The notes beneath the pieces were generated by a model. It saw only the letters and a program-made list of their open reading frames with translations. It did no database searches and was not told the DNA's origin. Positions 9,798 through 17,500 of a stretch of 17,500 nucleotides of DNA are shown here, piece after piece; the first letter of the stretch is position 1, and each line of letters starts with the position of its first letter. Made by a program: the position numbers and the translations under genes. The DNA comes from Nymphaea colorata. Lineage: Eukaryota > Streptophyta > Magnoliopsida > Nymphaeales > Nymphaeaceae. The stretch spans positions 1 through 17,500 of the forward strand of contig NW_022204622.1 of assembly GCF_008831285.2 (NCBI RefSeq). Reading direction: 5' to 3'.

Positions 9798-10685
9798 CGA
9801 ACCCACTCAGTCCAAGTCCCGCGCCTAGTTGGTTTCAACCTTAGCGCCAAGGAAGACCGCGGCATTGCTAGCCGCATCCTTGAAGTCTTTGGAACCGGCG
9901 GGCCTTGATCCAGCATATTCCGGCGACCTCCGGCCACCTCCGGTCACCTCTGCTCTTTTTCCGGCGACTCTCCGGCGTGGATTCCAGAAGGTCCCCCAGA
10001 CATCCAGCAAGGCGTTGAAGTGCTCCTAGGCGATTCCGGCGGGGTGATCCTACTTCACGCGTCTCTTGGAGTGGCTTGTCTTCACGCCCGGCCTCTTCCT
10101 TTTGGAGTTCAGCTCTGCATCAGCCCCGTTCTTTCATGTTGCTGATAGTCCTCGAGTGTGGAATCTCACCTCGAGGCTTTTGACTGCTTAGCCAAGCTAG
10201 CCTTGGCCGGTACACTCTACTCCTCTCTTTAGACACGCGGGAGGTAGCACTTATTTCTGCATTTTGCTTTCAGCCCGACCGTGAGGTCGTAGTTGTGCAT
10301 AGAGGGACCTCCGCGGCACTGCGCCAAGGACACGACCTCGTGCCAGCACTAGCCTCCTACGGGTGGGTGTGGTTTGTGCGTTTAGGCGTGGTTTGCATGG
10401 TTTGCTTGAGTGAGTTTGAGTGATTTTTAACAAATGTATCGCTTCCGCTTGTATTAGCCTCACATCTCTTAGATTTGTGTAGTAGGTTTTGCTTGGGTTT
10501 GGGTATAGCCTCTCTTGTATTCCGCTACCTATCCGGGATTTTGTAAGTCGGGGTCCTGTCCAACTGGGTAGTGTCTTTGTTTTAATTTGTCTAGGAAGTC
10601 TTCTGGTTGGTCCAAGGTGATCGTGGGGGTAGGCACGGCCGTTGGTTTCAGACTTAGGTCGGCCACGGGCAAGACCCTACCAATT

Positions 10686-10698
10686 TTGTATCAGAGCC
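10686..10698 (+). other. Primer binding site of element B, initiator-Met tRNA type
   Basis: TTGTATCAGAGCC lies three bases after the LTR. It matches the common plant site TGGTATCAGAGCC, complementary to the 3' end of initiator methionine tRNA, at 12 of 13 positions. The mismatch (T for G) falls opposite the tRNA CCA end. This is where minus-strand DNA synthesis would start. Confidence 0.8.
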
Positions 10699-10861
10699 TC
10701 CTTGGAGCAGCAGCAAGCAAGTACAGTATCGGCATTTTGGATTTTATATAGGGCAGAATACAGCTGGAATTCTTGTCAGTGTCAGAGTCAGTGGTTTTCA
10801 GCTAGTCGTGTGATTCTTTTAGACGTTTGGATTTCTGTTTTTTTTGGACTTAACCATCGCA
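10699..10861 (+). other. Internal leader between primer site and gag
   Basis: These 163 bp hold no gene. They contain GCAGCAGCAAGC near 10708-10719, a possible splice acceptor TTCTTTTAG ending at 10822, and a run of eight or more T near 10838-10845. There is no ATG between the putative acceptor and the gag start. Packaging signals are expected here but cannot be recognised by motif. Confidence 0.6.
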
Positions 10862-13800
10862 ATGGTTAAGAAGAAGCAAGTCGTGCCCGAGGCACCAGAT
10901 GTTGAGGCAGAGACCTCAGCCAATGAGGAACAGCCATCTACTGAGATGGAGGTATACGCGGTGGAAAGAATGGTTCACATCGAAAATGAGGTTCTGAAAA
11001 TCCGCCACGAGATGAGCGACTACAAGAAACAACTTTCTAACCTCAACGAGTTAGATGAGATCAAGGAGATGATGAGAGTCATGACGGCCAATCAAGAGGC
11101 CCTTAGGAGAAACAACCCGGATCCCCCACAGCCCCACGTTGATAAGGGCAAGGGCATACTCAATGGACCGCCCAATGTTGGTCCTAATCCCTTCCATTCG
11201 CAAGCCGGCCCTAGTAGACCACCACCCGGGGGGAATAACAGCAATAATGGAGGTTTCCAAGCACAGCCCACCAACCTCAACAACTATCACGGTGGGCATC
11301 ATAACTCCTCGCCTGAGTGGGAGAACCGAGAGCCTTATGGACCCCAATCCAGCCAGTATAGGTCCAGATTTGGAGGCACACAGTGGGAGAATATTAATTC
11401 AGATCGTAGATGGGGTGATAGAGGAGACCGTGAACCACCTTCTTGGGAGCCATATAGAGAGCGTCAGGCAGCGCCAAGAAACCAATCGAGGATTCCTATG
11501 GTTCGCATTGACTTCCCTAGATTCAATGGCAAGGAACCCTTAGATTGGATTTTTCAAGTGGAGGAGTACTTCACATGTCAGATGATTCCAGATGAAGAAT
11601 GGCTTCAAACGTCCATTCTACACTTCGATGGCGAAGCTAGGAGACGGTATCGTTGGCTCAAGCTCAAGGAGCCAGTCAATATGTGGGGAGAGTTCAAAGA
11701 AGCTCTCATGCTCAGATTTGGTGAGTCTTCCTATGTAGATTACGACATCGAGTTGCGTAATCTAAGACAAACCGCATCCGTTCAAGAATACCAAGCCAAG
11801 TTTGAGAATTTAGCAAGCACGGTTGATTGGACGCCCAAGTCCCTCATTGCCGCATTTGTTGGAGGATTGAAGGAGGAAATTCAAATAGATATACGGGCTG
11901 AGCCTAACACGGAGTTGCGGAAGTGCTTTGCCAAAGCACGTTCCATCGAGGATAGGCAAAGAAAGAAACAAGCCTTGTACCGACAATGGAGAAACCCCGG
12001 AACCGTCCGTGTGAGGAAGATCCCTCAACCGCAAAAACTCCTTCCAGCCCCTCCGTGTAAAGAAGAACCTAAACCCGCTTTCAAGGGTCGAGCACCTCCT
12101 GTACTAACTCGGGAAGAAAGTGAAGAGTTAATCAAGAACAAGCAGTGTTTCTGGTGTAAAGAGAAGTGGGACCCTACGCACAAGTGCAAGCACATTCGAG
12201 TCTACACGGTTTTGGATGGCGACGCCGACGATGAAGGGGAAGAAGATCAATCCCCTATGATCAAAGAAATAGAGGAATTGGAGGCCCGAGAAGAGCCTCA
12301 AGAGCAGGAAAGGCCACCTCCTGAGGGCGCTTGTCATACCATGACAGACCCTAACCGACCGGATGCTATGAGAGTTATAGGTCAAATTGGAAAGAGAAAT
12401 GTTCTGGTTCTTTTGGATTCGGGGGCTACTCACAATTTCGTGGGTGACCACCTCGCTCAGGAATTGAAGTGTACCATCGAAGAGCACCCAACTCTTAAAG
12501 TACTGGTGGCCAATGGTGAGTGCCTCCCTTGCACTCGCAAGTGTGCAAACGTAGAGCTCGTGCTTCAGAAGATCCCTTATACAGTCGACTTGCTAGTTGT
12601 CCCTCTACCCAGCGTAGATATCATTCTTGGAGTCAAATGGCTCAAGACCTTAGGGCGAATTTGGTGGGACTTCTCTACCATGGAGATGTGCCTGCCTAAG
12701 GAGGGTGGAGGAAAGGAAGTAGTGCTAAGGGCAGTCGATCCTAGTTTGGCACCCAAGGCAGCGCTAAAGGCTATAGCAGTCCAGAGACCAGCAGCTTGGT
12801 TAGTTTTAGTGGCAGAGGAAGTTGTCGCTCAAGAAGGATCAGAAGAGAAAGTACCCGAGCAGATTCAGAAAGTGTTGGATGAGTTCAAGGATATATTCGA
12901 GGAACCTAAAGGACTTCCTCCACCTCGATCATATGACCACCGGATAGTGTTGACCAACGGTACAGAGCCGGTTAACGTGCGCCCATACCGCTATGGGTAC
13001 GCTCAAAAATCAGAAATTGAGCGATTGGTCAAAGAAATGCGAGAAAGTAATATTATTCGGCCTAGTTCTAGTCCCTTCTCGTCGCCAGTCCTTCTCGTCA
13101 AGAAAAAGGACAACACATGGAGATTCTGTGTGGATTACAGGGCCTTGAACGAAGCTACTGTCAAGGATAGGCATCCAATTCCTGTTATTGATGAACTCTT
13201 GGATGAACTATCTGGAGCTCGCATATTCTCCAAGTTGGATCTCCGGTCAGGGTACCACCAAATTCGAATGTATGAGGAAGACATTTCAAAGACGGCATTT
13301 CGTACCCATGACGACCATTATGAGTTTTTGGTCATGCCGTTTGGACTTACGAACGCGCCCGCGACATTCCAACGATGTATGAATGACGTGTTTCGTCAGT
13401 TCCTGCGTGACTTCGTGTTAGTCTTCTTCGATGACATTCTTGTGTACAGCCAGAGTATTGAACAGCATGTCGAGCACCTTCGTACAGTGTTGAGAGTATT
13501 AAGGGAGAATACCCTATTCGCAATAATGTCCAAATGCAGCTTTGGGCAGACTTCTATTGGGTATTTGGGTCACATCGTATCACATGAGGGGGTCAGAGCC
13601 GACCCTGAAAAACTCCAGGCCATGGATCAATGGCCCTTGCCGAAGGACCCACGAGGCATGCGGGGATTTTTAGGCCTCACGGGGTACTATCGCAGATTTA
13701 TCAAAGGCTATGGTTTGATCGCTTCTCCCTTGACGCACATGTTAAAAAAGGGGGAGTATACATGGTCTGAGAAAGCAAGAGAGGCCTTTGTCAAACTCAA

Positions 13801-15964
13801 GGCCGTTATGATGAATGCCCCAGTACTTGCTCTCCCTGATTTCTCTAAGGATTTCGTGATTGAGACAGATGCTAGTGACGTTGGCGTCGGTGCAGTTCTG
13901 AGCCAAGAGGGCCACCCAATTGCGTTTATGTCTAAAGCCCTCACAGAGCGGGCCAAACCCTTTTCCACCTATGAAAAGGAGCTTTTGGCAATAGTCTTAG
14001 CAGTAGACAAGTGGAGGCCCTATCTGATTGGGCGAAGATTTGTGGTGAGAACGGACCACAGCAGTTTGAGGTACATGGTAAAGCAACGCGTCTCGACTCC
14101 TATCCAGCAGAGATGGTTAGCCAAACTCCTTGGCTACGATTTCACGATAGAGTACAAGAAGGGAACCGAAAACTCTGCTGCGGACTCCTTGTCACGCATG
14201 CCAGAGCAACTAAAAACTCTTTCTGTGATTGAGACCGACCTTTGGGATAGACTAACTCAGGAGCAAGATCAGGATCTAACTCTCAGGCTCCTCAAGCAGT
14301 CCATACGCCAGAATCCAGAGTCTATTCCCCACTATTCGTTAAGAGGAGAAATACTCTGTAGGAAGAGACGAGCCTTTGTACCTAAGAACTCGCCTCTCAA
14401 GGTTGAACTACTCAAACATTTTCATGACTCGAGCATTGCTGGTCACGAAGGCGTGGCTAAAACTATGGGGCGCATTAAGGCACAGTTTTGGTGGGAGGGA
14501 ATGAAAGCAGACGTGAGGGATTACGTGAAAGCCTGCCCTACCTGCCAACGTGAAAAATATGAGGCCATCAAGCCTCCAGGGCACTTGAACCCTTTGCCCA
14601 TACCGGATAAGCCAAGGGAAGATGTATCAATGGACTTCATTGATGCAATGCCCCGAGTTGAAGGGAAAGAGGCGGTGTTGGTCGTGGTAGATCGCTTAAC
14701 CAAGTACAGCCATTTTGTGGCCCTACCTAGAAACTACCATGGACCAATGGTTGCTAATGTTTACCAAGATCACGTTGGAAAGCTGCATGGTATGCCCAAG
14801 ACCATTGTCTGCGACCGGGACTCGATCTTCCTCAGTGCTTTTTGGAGGGAGTATATGAGAATGGCGGGTACAGTGATCAACTTTAGCACCGCCCATCATC
14901 CTCAAATAGATGGGCAGAGCGAAGTAGTCAACAGGACACTGGAGACCTATCTGAGGTGTTACGCCGGAGAGAGACCCAACACATGGGTCAAATATTTATC
15001 TTGGGCTGAGTGGTCCTATAACACCAGCCTCCATTCAGGAACCGGCATGACTCCCTATGAAGCCTTGTATGGTTGCCCGCCGAGTTATGTCCCGAGGTAT
15101 GAGGTAGACACAGCAAGAGAAGATGAGGTCGATGTTGCCTTGAGAAACAAGGATGACATTCTAGCCACGCTCAAAAGAAACATCCAGAGGGCCCAGGCTA
15201 GAATGAAAAAGGCGCATGATAAGGGGCGTAGAGACAGAGAATTTGAGGTAGGCGACATGGTATGGTTAAAGAGGCTGCCCATGAAGCAGAAATCGTTGCT
15301 AGGACAGCCCTATTCGAAGCTTCTGCCAAGATACTATGGGCCGTTTCGAGTTCTTCAGAAGATTGGTAAGGCAGCCTATCGCATAGCTTTGCCACCTACA
15401 GCCCTTGTCCATCCAGTATTCCATGTCTCTCGGTTGAAGCCGCATCACGGGCCAGTACCAGAGCAAGAGGAACCATTACCCGATGTTAGCCAACGCCCCT
15501 ATCGAATCCTAAAGCACCGATGGGTCACTAGAGATGGTAGAGCCCGCCACGAGGTTTTGATTGAATGGGAAGGAATCGATGGTGGTACCTCCTGGGAGTT
15601 GTTTGACAAGGTAAAATTCCAATTCACTACAGGAGCTTGGAGACAAGCTCCATCTCAGGAGGGTGGATCTGATACGGGTCAACCTGCAGAGTGGCCTAGG
15701 GTAGCCACAGATGTCGCTGAGAGCAGCCAAAGGGCGCGGGGCAAAGCCGCCCTTCATGCGATTAAGGCCCTACAAGGCCAAGATGACTCAAGGCTGAGTC
15801 AAAAGGGAGGCGTAGTGCAGCAGGTGCAGAACTTACAAACTGAACAGGTTCAGCTTAGAATCGATGCCGAGGGAGGAGCGGGAGGAGAGGCAACGGCTCT
15901 AAGCGAGGCTCTTGAGGACCAAGGCGAAAGGGGTCAAGTCCGAGTCCGGTCTAGTCCAACCTAG
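10862..15964 (+). CDS. gag-pol: Gag-Pol polyprotein of element B (1700 residues, chromovirus)
   Basis: One uninterrupted frame encodes all retrotransposon proteins. I start it at ATG 10862 (MVKKKQ; G at -3 and +4); the frame is open 18 nt further up only from a TTG. Gag has a charged, coiled-coil-like N-terminus (about 25-85), a P/N/G-rich linker (about 86-200), the retrotransposon Gag domain (about 215-363) and a zinc knuckle C429, C432, H440, C442. Protease has DSG at 519-521. RT runs from about 705 with D793 and FFDD (D857, D858). RNase H has D1003, E1040, D1065, D1108. Integrase has H1188, H1195, C1225, C1228, then D1258, D1318, E1354 (D-X35-E) and a GPF motif at 1493-1495. A chromodomain follows at about 1546-1588 (W1569, W1578), then an E/Q/A-rich tail of about 110 residues whose last 97 are LTR-encoded. 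With no Gag/Pol stop or frameshift, Gag excess must arise another way. R1252 and I1349 replace the usual W and T. Confidence 0.95.
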   Translation: MVKKKQVVPEAPDVEAETSANEEQPSTEMEVYAVERMVHIENEVLKIRHEMSDYKKQLSNLNELDEIKEMMRVMTANQEALRRNNPDPPQPHVDKGKGILNGPPNVGPNPFHSQAGPSRPPPGGNNSNNGGFQAQPTNLNNYHGGHHNSSPEWENREPYGPQSSQYRSRFGGTQWENINSDRRWGDRGDREPPSWEPYRERQAAPRNQSRIPMVRIDFPRFNGKEPLDWIFQVEEYFTCQMIPDEEWLQTSILHFDGEARRRYRWLKLKEPVNMWGEFKEALMLRFGESSYVDYDIELRNLRQTASVQEYQAKFENLASTVDWTPKSLIAAFVGGLKEEIQIDIRAEPNTELRKCFAKARSIEDRQRKKQALYRQWRNPGTVRVRKIPQPQKLLPAPPCKEEPKPAFKGRAPPVLTREESEELIKNKQCFWCKEKWDPTHKCKHIRVYTVLDGDADDEGEEDQSPMIKEIEELEAREEPQEQERPPPEGACHTMTDPNRPDAMRVIGQIGKRNVLVLLDSGATHNFVGDHLAQELKCTIEEHPTLKVLVANGECLPCTRKCANVELVLQKIPYTVDLLVVPLPSVDIILGVKWLKTLGRIWWDFSTMEMCLPKEGGGKEVVLRAVDPSLAPKAALKAIAVQRPAAWLVLVAEEVVAQEGSEEKVPEQIQKVLDEFKDIFEEPKGLPPPRSYDHRIVLTNGTEPVNVRPYRYGYAQKSEIERLVKEMRESNIIRPSSSPFSSPVLLVKKKDNTWRFCVDYRALNEATVKDRHPIPVIDELLDELSGARIFSKLDLRSGYHQIRMYEEDISKTAFRTHDDHYEFLVMPFGLTNAPATFQRCMNDVFRQFLRDFVLVFFDDILVYSQSIEQHVEHLRTVLRVLRENTLFAIMSKCSFGQTSIGYLGHIVSHEGVRADPEKLQAMDQWPLPKDPRGMRGFLGLTGYYRRFIKGYGLIASPLTHMLKKGEYTWSEKAREAFVKLKAVMMNAPVLALPDFSKDFVIETDASDVGVGAVLSQEGHPIAFMSKALTERAKPFSTYEKELLAIVLAVDKWRPYLIGRRFVVRTDHSSLRYMVKQRVSTPIQQRWLAKLLGYDFTIEYKKGTENSAADSLSRMPEQLKTLSVIETDLWDRLTQEQDQDLTLRLLKQSIRQNPESIPHYSLRGEILCRKRRAFVPKNSPLKVELLKHFHDSSIAGHEGVAKTMGRIKAQFWWEGMKADVRDYVKACPTCQREKYEAIKPPGHLNPLPIPDKPREDVSMDFIDAMPRVEGKEAVLVVVDRLTKYSHFVALPRNYHGPMVANVYQDHVGKLHGMPKTIVCDRDSIFLSAFWREYMRMAGTVINFSTAHHPQIDGQSEVVNRTLETYLRCYAGERPNTWVKYLSWAEWSYNTSLHSGTGMTPYEALYGCPPSYVPRYEVDTAREDEVDVALRNKDDILATLKRNIQRAQARMKKAHDKGRRDREFEVGDMVWLKRLPMKQKSLLGQPYSKLLPRYYGPFRVLQKIGKAAYRIALPPTALVHPVFHVSRLKPHHGPVPEQEEPLPDVSQRPYRILKHRWVTRDGRARHEVLIEWEGIDGGTSWELFDKVKFQFTTGAWRQAPSQEGGSDTGQPAEWPRVATDVAESSQRARGKAALHAIKALQGQDDSRLSQKGGVVQQVQNLQTEQVQLRIDAEGGAGGEATALSEALEDQGERGQVRVRSSPT
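15657..15667 (+). other. Polypurine tract of element B
   Basis: AGGAGGGTGGA ends two bases before the 3' LTR and is identical to the tract in A. It is the expected plus-strand primer and lies inside the coding frame. Confidence 0.75.
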
Positions 15965-16072
15965 GTCTTCGCTATACTCATGCACTTAGGGTCAGCCTAG
16001 GGCGAGCCTAGGCGAATTTCTGGTCTGAACCAAGGCCCACAGCGTGCGGGCTAAGGAGAGGACAAGTTAGGG

Positions 16073-16091
16073 TCGAGACACTAAGTCTCGA
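16073..16091. repeat. Short inverted repeat in the U3 of B's 3' LTR
   Basis: Third copy of the TCGAGAC/GTCTCGA inverted repeat, unchanged although a base 10 positions upstream differs from the other LTRs. Confidence 0.5.
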
Positions 16092-16212
16092 GTTCGAGTT
16101 TGCTTGCGTTTTCTTTGATTTTAGAGTGCGCATTTGCTTTGGTAATCAATTCCGTTTTGGATTTTGATTTTGGGTTGGATCAATTGTTTAGATCCGCTTT
16201 TTAATTCAGTAC

Positions 16213-16220
16213 TATAAATA
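16213..16220 (+). promoter_or_regulatory. TATA box of B's 3' LTR
   Basis: TATAAATA, identical to the other two LTRs. As part of a 3' LTR it could drive transcription into DNA to the right of the element. Confidence 0.6.
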
Positions 16221-16376
16221 TTTAGAATTCTTTTGGATCTGTATGCAAAATTTGAGAATAGAAGTTCATTTGTCAAGTGCCTTTCTCTCTCCTCACGGCT
16301 TGATCTCTCTTTTCCCTTTGCGCAATTCTTCTACCCGCGCCTCTTGTCAATTCTCTTCTCTTGAACACATTTGGGA

Positions 16377-16448
16377 ATGTCGGCAACCATGGTGAGATTT
16401 CTGAAGAAGATCTTCAATCCAGCGGGTATTTCTTCTTTCTATGCCTAA
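16377..16448 (+). other. Conserved short upstream ORF (23 codons) in B's 3' LTR
   Basis: The frame and length are the same as in the other two LTRs. One substitution changes the residue after the second Met from Ala to Val. The frame stays open in all three copies, which at this low divergence is expected even without selection. Confidence 0.35.
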
Positions 16449-17175
16449 ATCTCTTTTCTCTTCTCATCCACTCGCCCAAGGAATCGACGGCTTGAAGACT
16501 CCTCTTGCTCCGGCGTGAAGAGCTCTCCACAAGACCACGGCTTACCCCAAGGGATCAGCAACGAACTAGTGCAGCCAACACTCCCCACCGTGAAGGCTTG
16601 AGGCTATTCGTTCCCGGGAAGGCTCGTCATCTTTTAGGCAGCTAGAAGGTGAGGGCAGACGACCAAAGGCTTCCGATTTGAGAGGTTAGTGCATTCGTTT
16701 AAGAGCTGAAATTGTGTAACGCCGTTGTATCGATTTGAGTTGAGATTCTGCCATTAAGGGGCTATTGATCTTCACGGTTTCAGCCAAGAGGATCACTGGT
16801 TCACTTAGGAAGAATCTTTCCCTAAATCGGTTCTTACGAGTCACAAGGGAGACTCTTAGCCGATAGCAAGGATCTCGCAATTTCGAGGGTCTTTTCCTTC
16901 GGTTTTCAAGTATCATTTCATGTGTTAGTTATGTTCTCGCCGGAATCTGTAATTCCCGGCCACTGCTGCTAACATTCCGGCCAGTTTCTGGAATATCCGG
17001 TGAGCATTTGGGGGTAATCTCAGGCCGATCTCCATCAGGCTCGATCTGCACTAGAACCTCTCCAAGGATCTCTGTCACATTTGGGGAGAAACCGCGTGTG
17101 GCGTGGAGGAGCTCCTAGGTGACGCCACCTAGCCGCCGGTGCATTTGGTGAATCAGCCTCGTTCCTACAAAAGAG

Positions 17176-17181
17176 GTAAGT
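17176..17181 (+). promoter_or_regulatory. Possible 5' splice site in B's 3' LTR
   Basis: Third copy of AG|GTAAGT. In the 3' LTR it lies downstream of gag-pol, probably past the polyadenylation site, so it would matter only for read-through transcripts. Confidence 0.25.
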
Positions 17182-17500
17182 GGATCTCCAGCTTGGGCCA
17201 TTCGCCATCTCCACCCTACGCTTAGTCCATGTGGCAAGCATCGGGACACTTAGAGAGATCCTAGGATTGGAGTAGGAAGTGACGCACATTTGGTGGAGCA
17301 CTAATTCGCCACCACATAAAGTGATTTTCTAGAATAGGAATCCCAGCTAGATAAGTTAGGATATCCCCCAACTTCGTAGGAAAGCAGCCTCATCCAGTTG
17401 CCACTTGCCCCTCACTCAGCCTAGTCCCCACATTTGTTGTGCCACTCACCTAGACACCTCACCAACATCCCTAGCCTCTCTCCTACGTATTAGGGAGATA

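Larger units (their letters stand above)
7469..10682 (+). repeat. 5' LTR of element B (complete, 3214 bp)
   Basis: It runs from TGATACGGGT to ACCCTACCA and is followed three bases later by the primer binding site, which fixes the right edge. The first 295 bp repeat the gag-pol tail frame (stop at 7761-7763), which is not read from its own promoter because the TATA box lies downstream. The first 343 bp are identical to A's 3' LTR. From about 8045 the sequence should be transcribed as R and U5, a leader part of more than 2.6 kb. I see no protein gene from 7764 to 10682; it holds the regulatory candidates listed separately, CCTA-rich DNA near 9640-9775 and CCGG-rich short repeats near 9920-9980. 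No clear AATAAA signal was seen, so the R/U5 border is unknown. Confidence 0.95.
7469..17500 (+). mobile_element. Element B: Ty3/gypsy chromovirus, nearly complete, right end outside the window
   Basis: The element shows a full 5' LTR (7469-10682), primer binding site, leader, intact 1700-residue gag-pol, polypurine tract and the first 1831 bp of the 3' LTR. The internal region is 4987 bp. Allowing for the 167-bp deletion in the 3' LTR, the element should be about 11.2 kb and end roughly 1.2 kb beyond the window. The two LTRs differ by about 19 substitutions over about 1.66 kb by eye, or 1.1-1.2%. At a grass-type rate of 1.3e-8 per site per year that is about 0.4-0.5 million years, longer if the host mutates more slowly. 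It sits in the same orientation as A. The frame is open, but two conserved integrase positions are changed, so activity is uncertain. Confidence 0.95.
15670..17500 (+). repeat. 3' LTR of element B (first 1831 bp, cut by the window end)
   Basis: It begins TGATACGGGT and follows B's 5' LTR at about 98.8-98.9% identity, apart from one 167-bp deletion at about 16937 relative to the 5' LTR. The first 295 bp carry the end of gag-pol (TAG at 15962-15964). From 15965 to 17500 I see no protein gene, only the LTR elements listed. The segment ends in the middle of the LTR. Confidence 0.93.

Noticed and set aside
10844-10861. Six extra N-terminal residues before the gag Met
   Set aside because: They depend on a TTG start in plant DNA, whereas ATG at 10862 has good context.
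11051-11347. Antisense and alternative-frame ORFs inside gag (also 11139-11543)
   Set aside because: They lie in the low-complexity P/N/G-rich linker of Gag, where open frames arise easily. They have no recognisable domain.
1-17500. Search for tRNA or rRNA genes, microRNA-like long hairpins, CRISPR-like arrays or an envelope-like gene after pol
   Set aside because: None was seen. The only tRNA-like match is the primer binding site, and no frame between gag-pol and the LTR could hold an envelope gene because gag-pol overlaps the LTR.

Overview
This window is plant nuclear DNA made almost entirely of one family of large Ty3/gypsy LTR retrotransposon. The features pointing this way are a single long gag-pol frame with the order Gag, protease, reverse transcriptase, RNase H, integrase, chromodomain; a primer binding site resembling the plant initiator-methionine tRNA site; a purine tract before the 3' LTR; and TG...CA LTR ends. 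Integrase before a C-terminal chromodomain places the family in the chromoviruses. The Gag knuckle (C-X2-C-X7-H-X-C) recalls Reina-like plant chromoviruses, but that sub-lineage call is tentative. I recognise no host gene, RNA gene, CRISPR array or bacterial feature. The species cannot be named from this sequence.

Layout, all on the plus strand. (1) 1-7277 is the right-hand part of element A: gag-pol from within Gag (3-4360), broken by many one-base indels, and a complete 3' LTR (4066-7277, 3212 bp). (2) 7278-7468 is 191 bp that belongs to neither element. (3) 7469-17500 is element B: complete 5' LTR (7469-10682, 3214 bp), primer binding site (10686-10698), leader, an uninterrupted 1700-residue gag-pol (10862-15964), purine tract (15657-15667), and the first 1.83 kb of the 3' LTR (from 15670), which runs off the window. 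A and B differ by about 1% in the coding regions compared by eye. The two LTRs of B differ by roughly 1.1-1.2%, so B looks like a fairly recent insertion.

How it works together: the LTR carries a TATA box about 540 bp from its left edge, so the transcript should have a leader of more than 2.5 kb across the rest of the LTR. Gag packages the RNA, protease cuts the polyprotein, reverse transcriptase/RNase H copies the RNA from the tRNA primer and the purine tract, and integrase with its chromodomain inserts the DNA, probably into marked heterochromatin. The frame ends 295 nt inside the 3' LTR, so its last 97 residues are LTR-encoded.

The most useful observations are: the LTR-encoded tail, where the copies differ only by amino-acid-changing substitutions; a conserved 23-codon upstream ORF and a perfect splice-donor motif in the long leader; two changes at conserved integrase positions in the otherwise open copy B; a 167-bp deletion in B's 3' LTR; a 343-bp block identical between A's 3' LTR and B's 5' LTR; and a dense cluster of single-base indels in A that looks more like a sequence-quality problem than decay. 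I do not see a new type of biological system here. The window is mainly a retrotransposon cluster.
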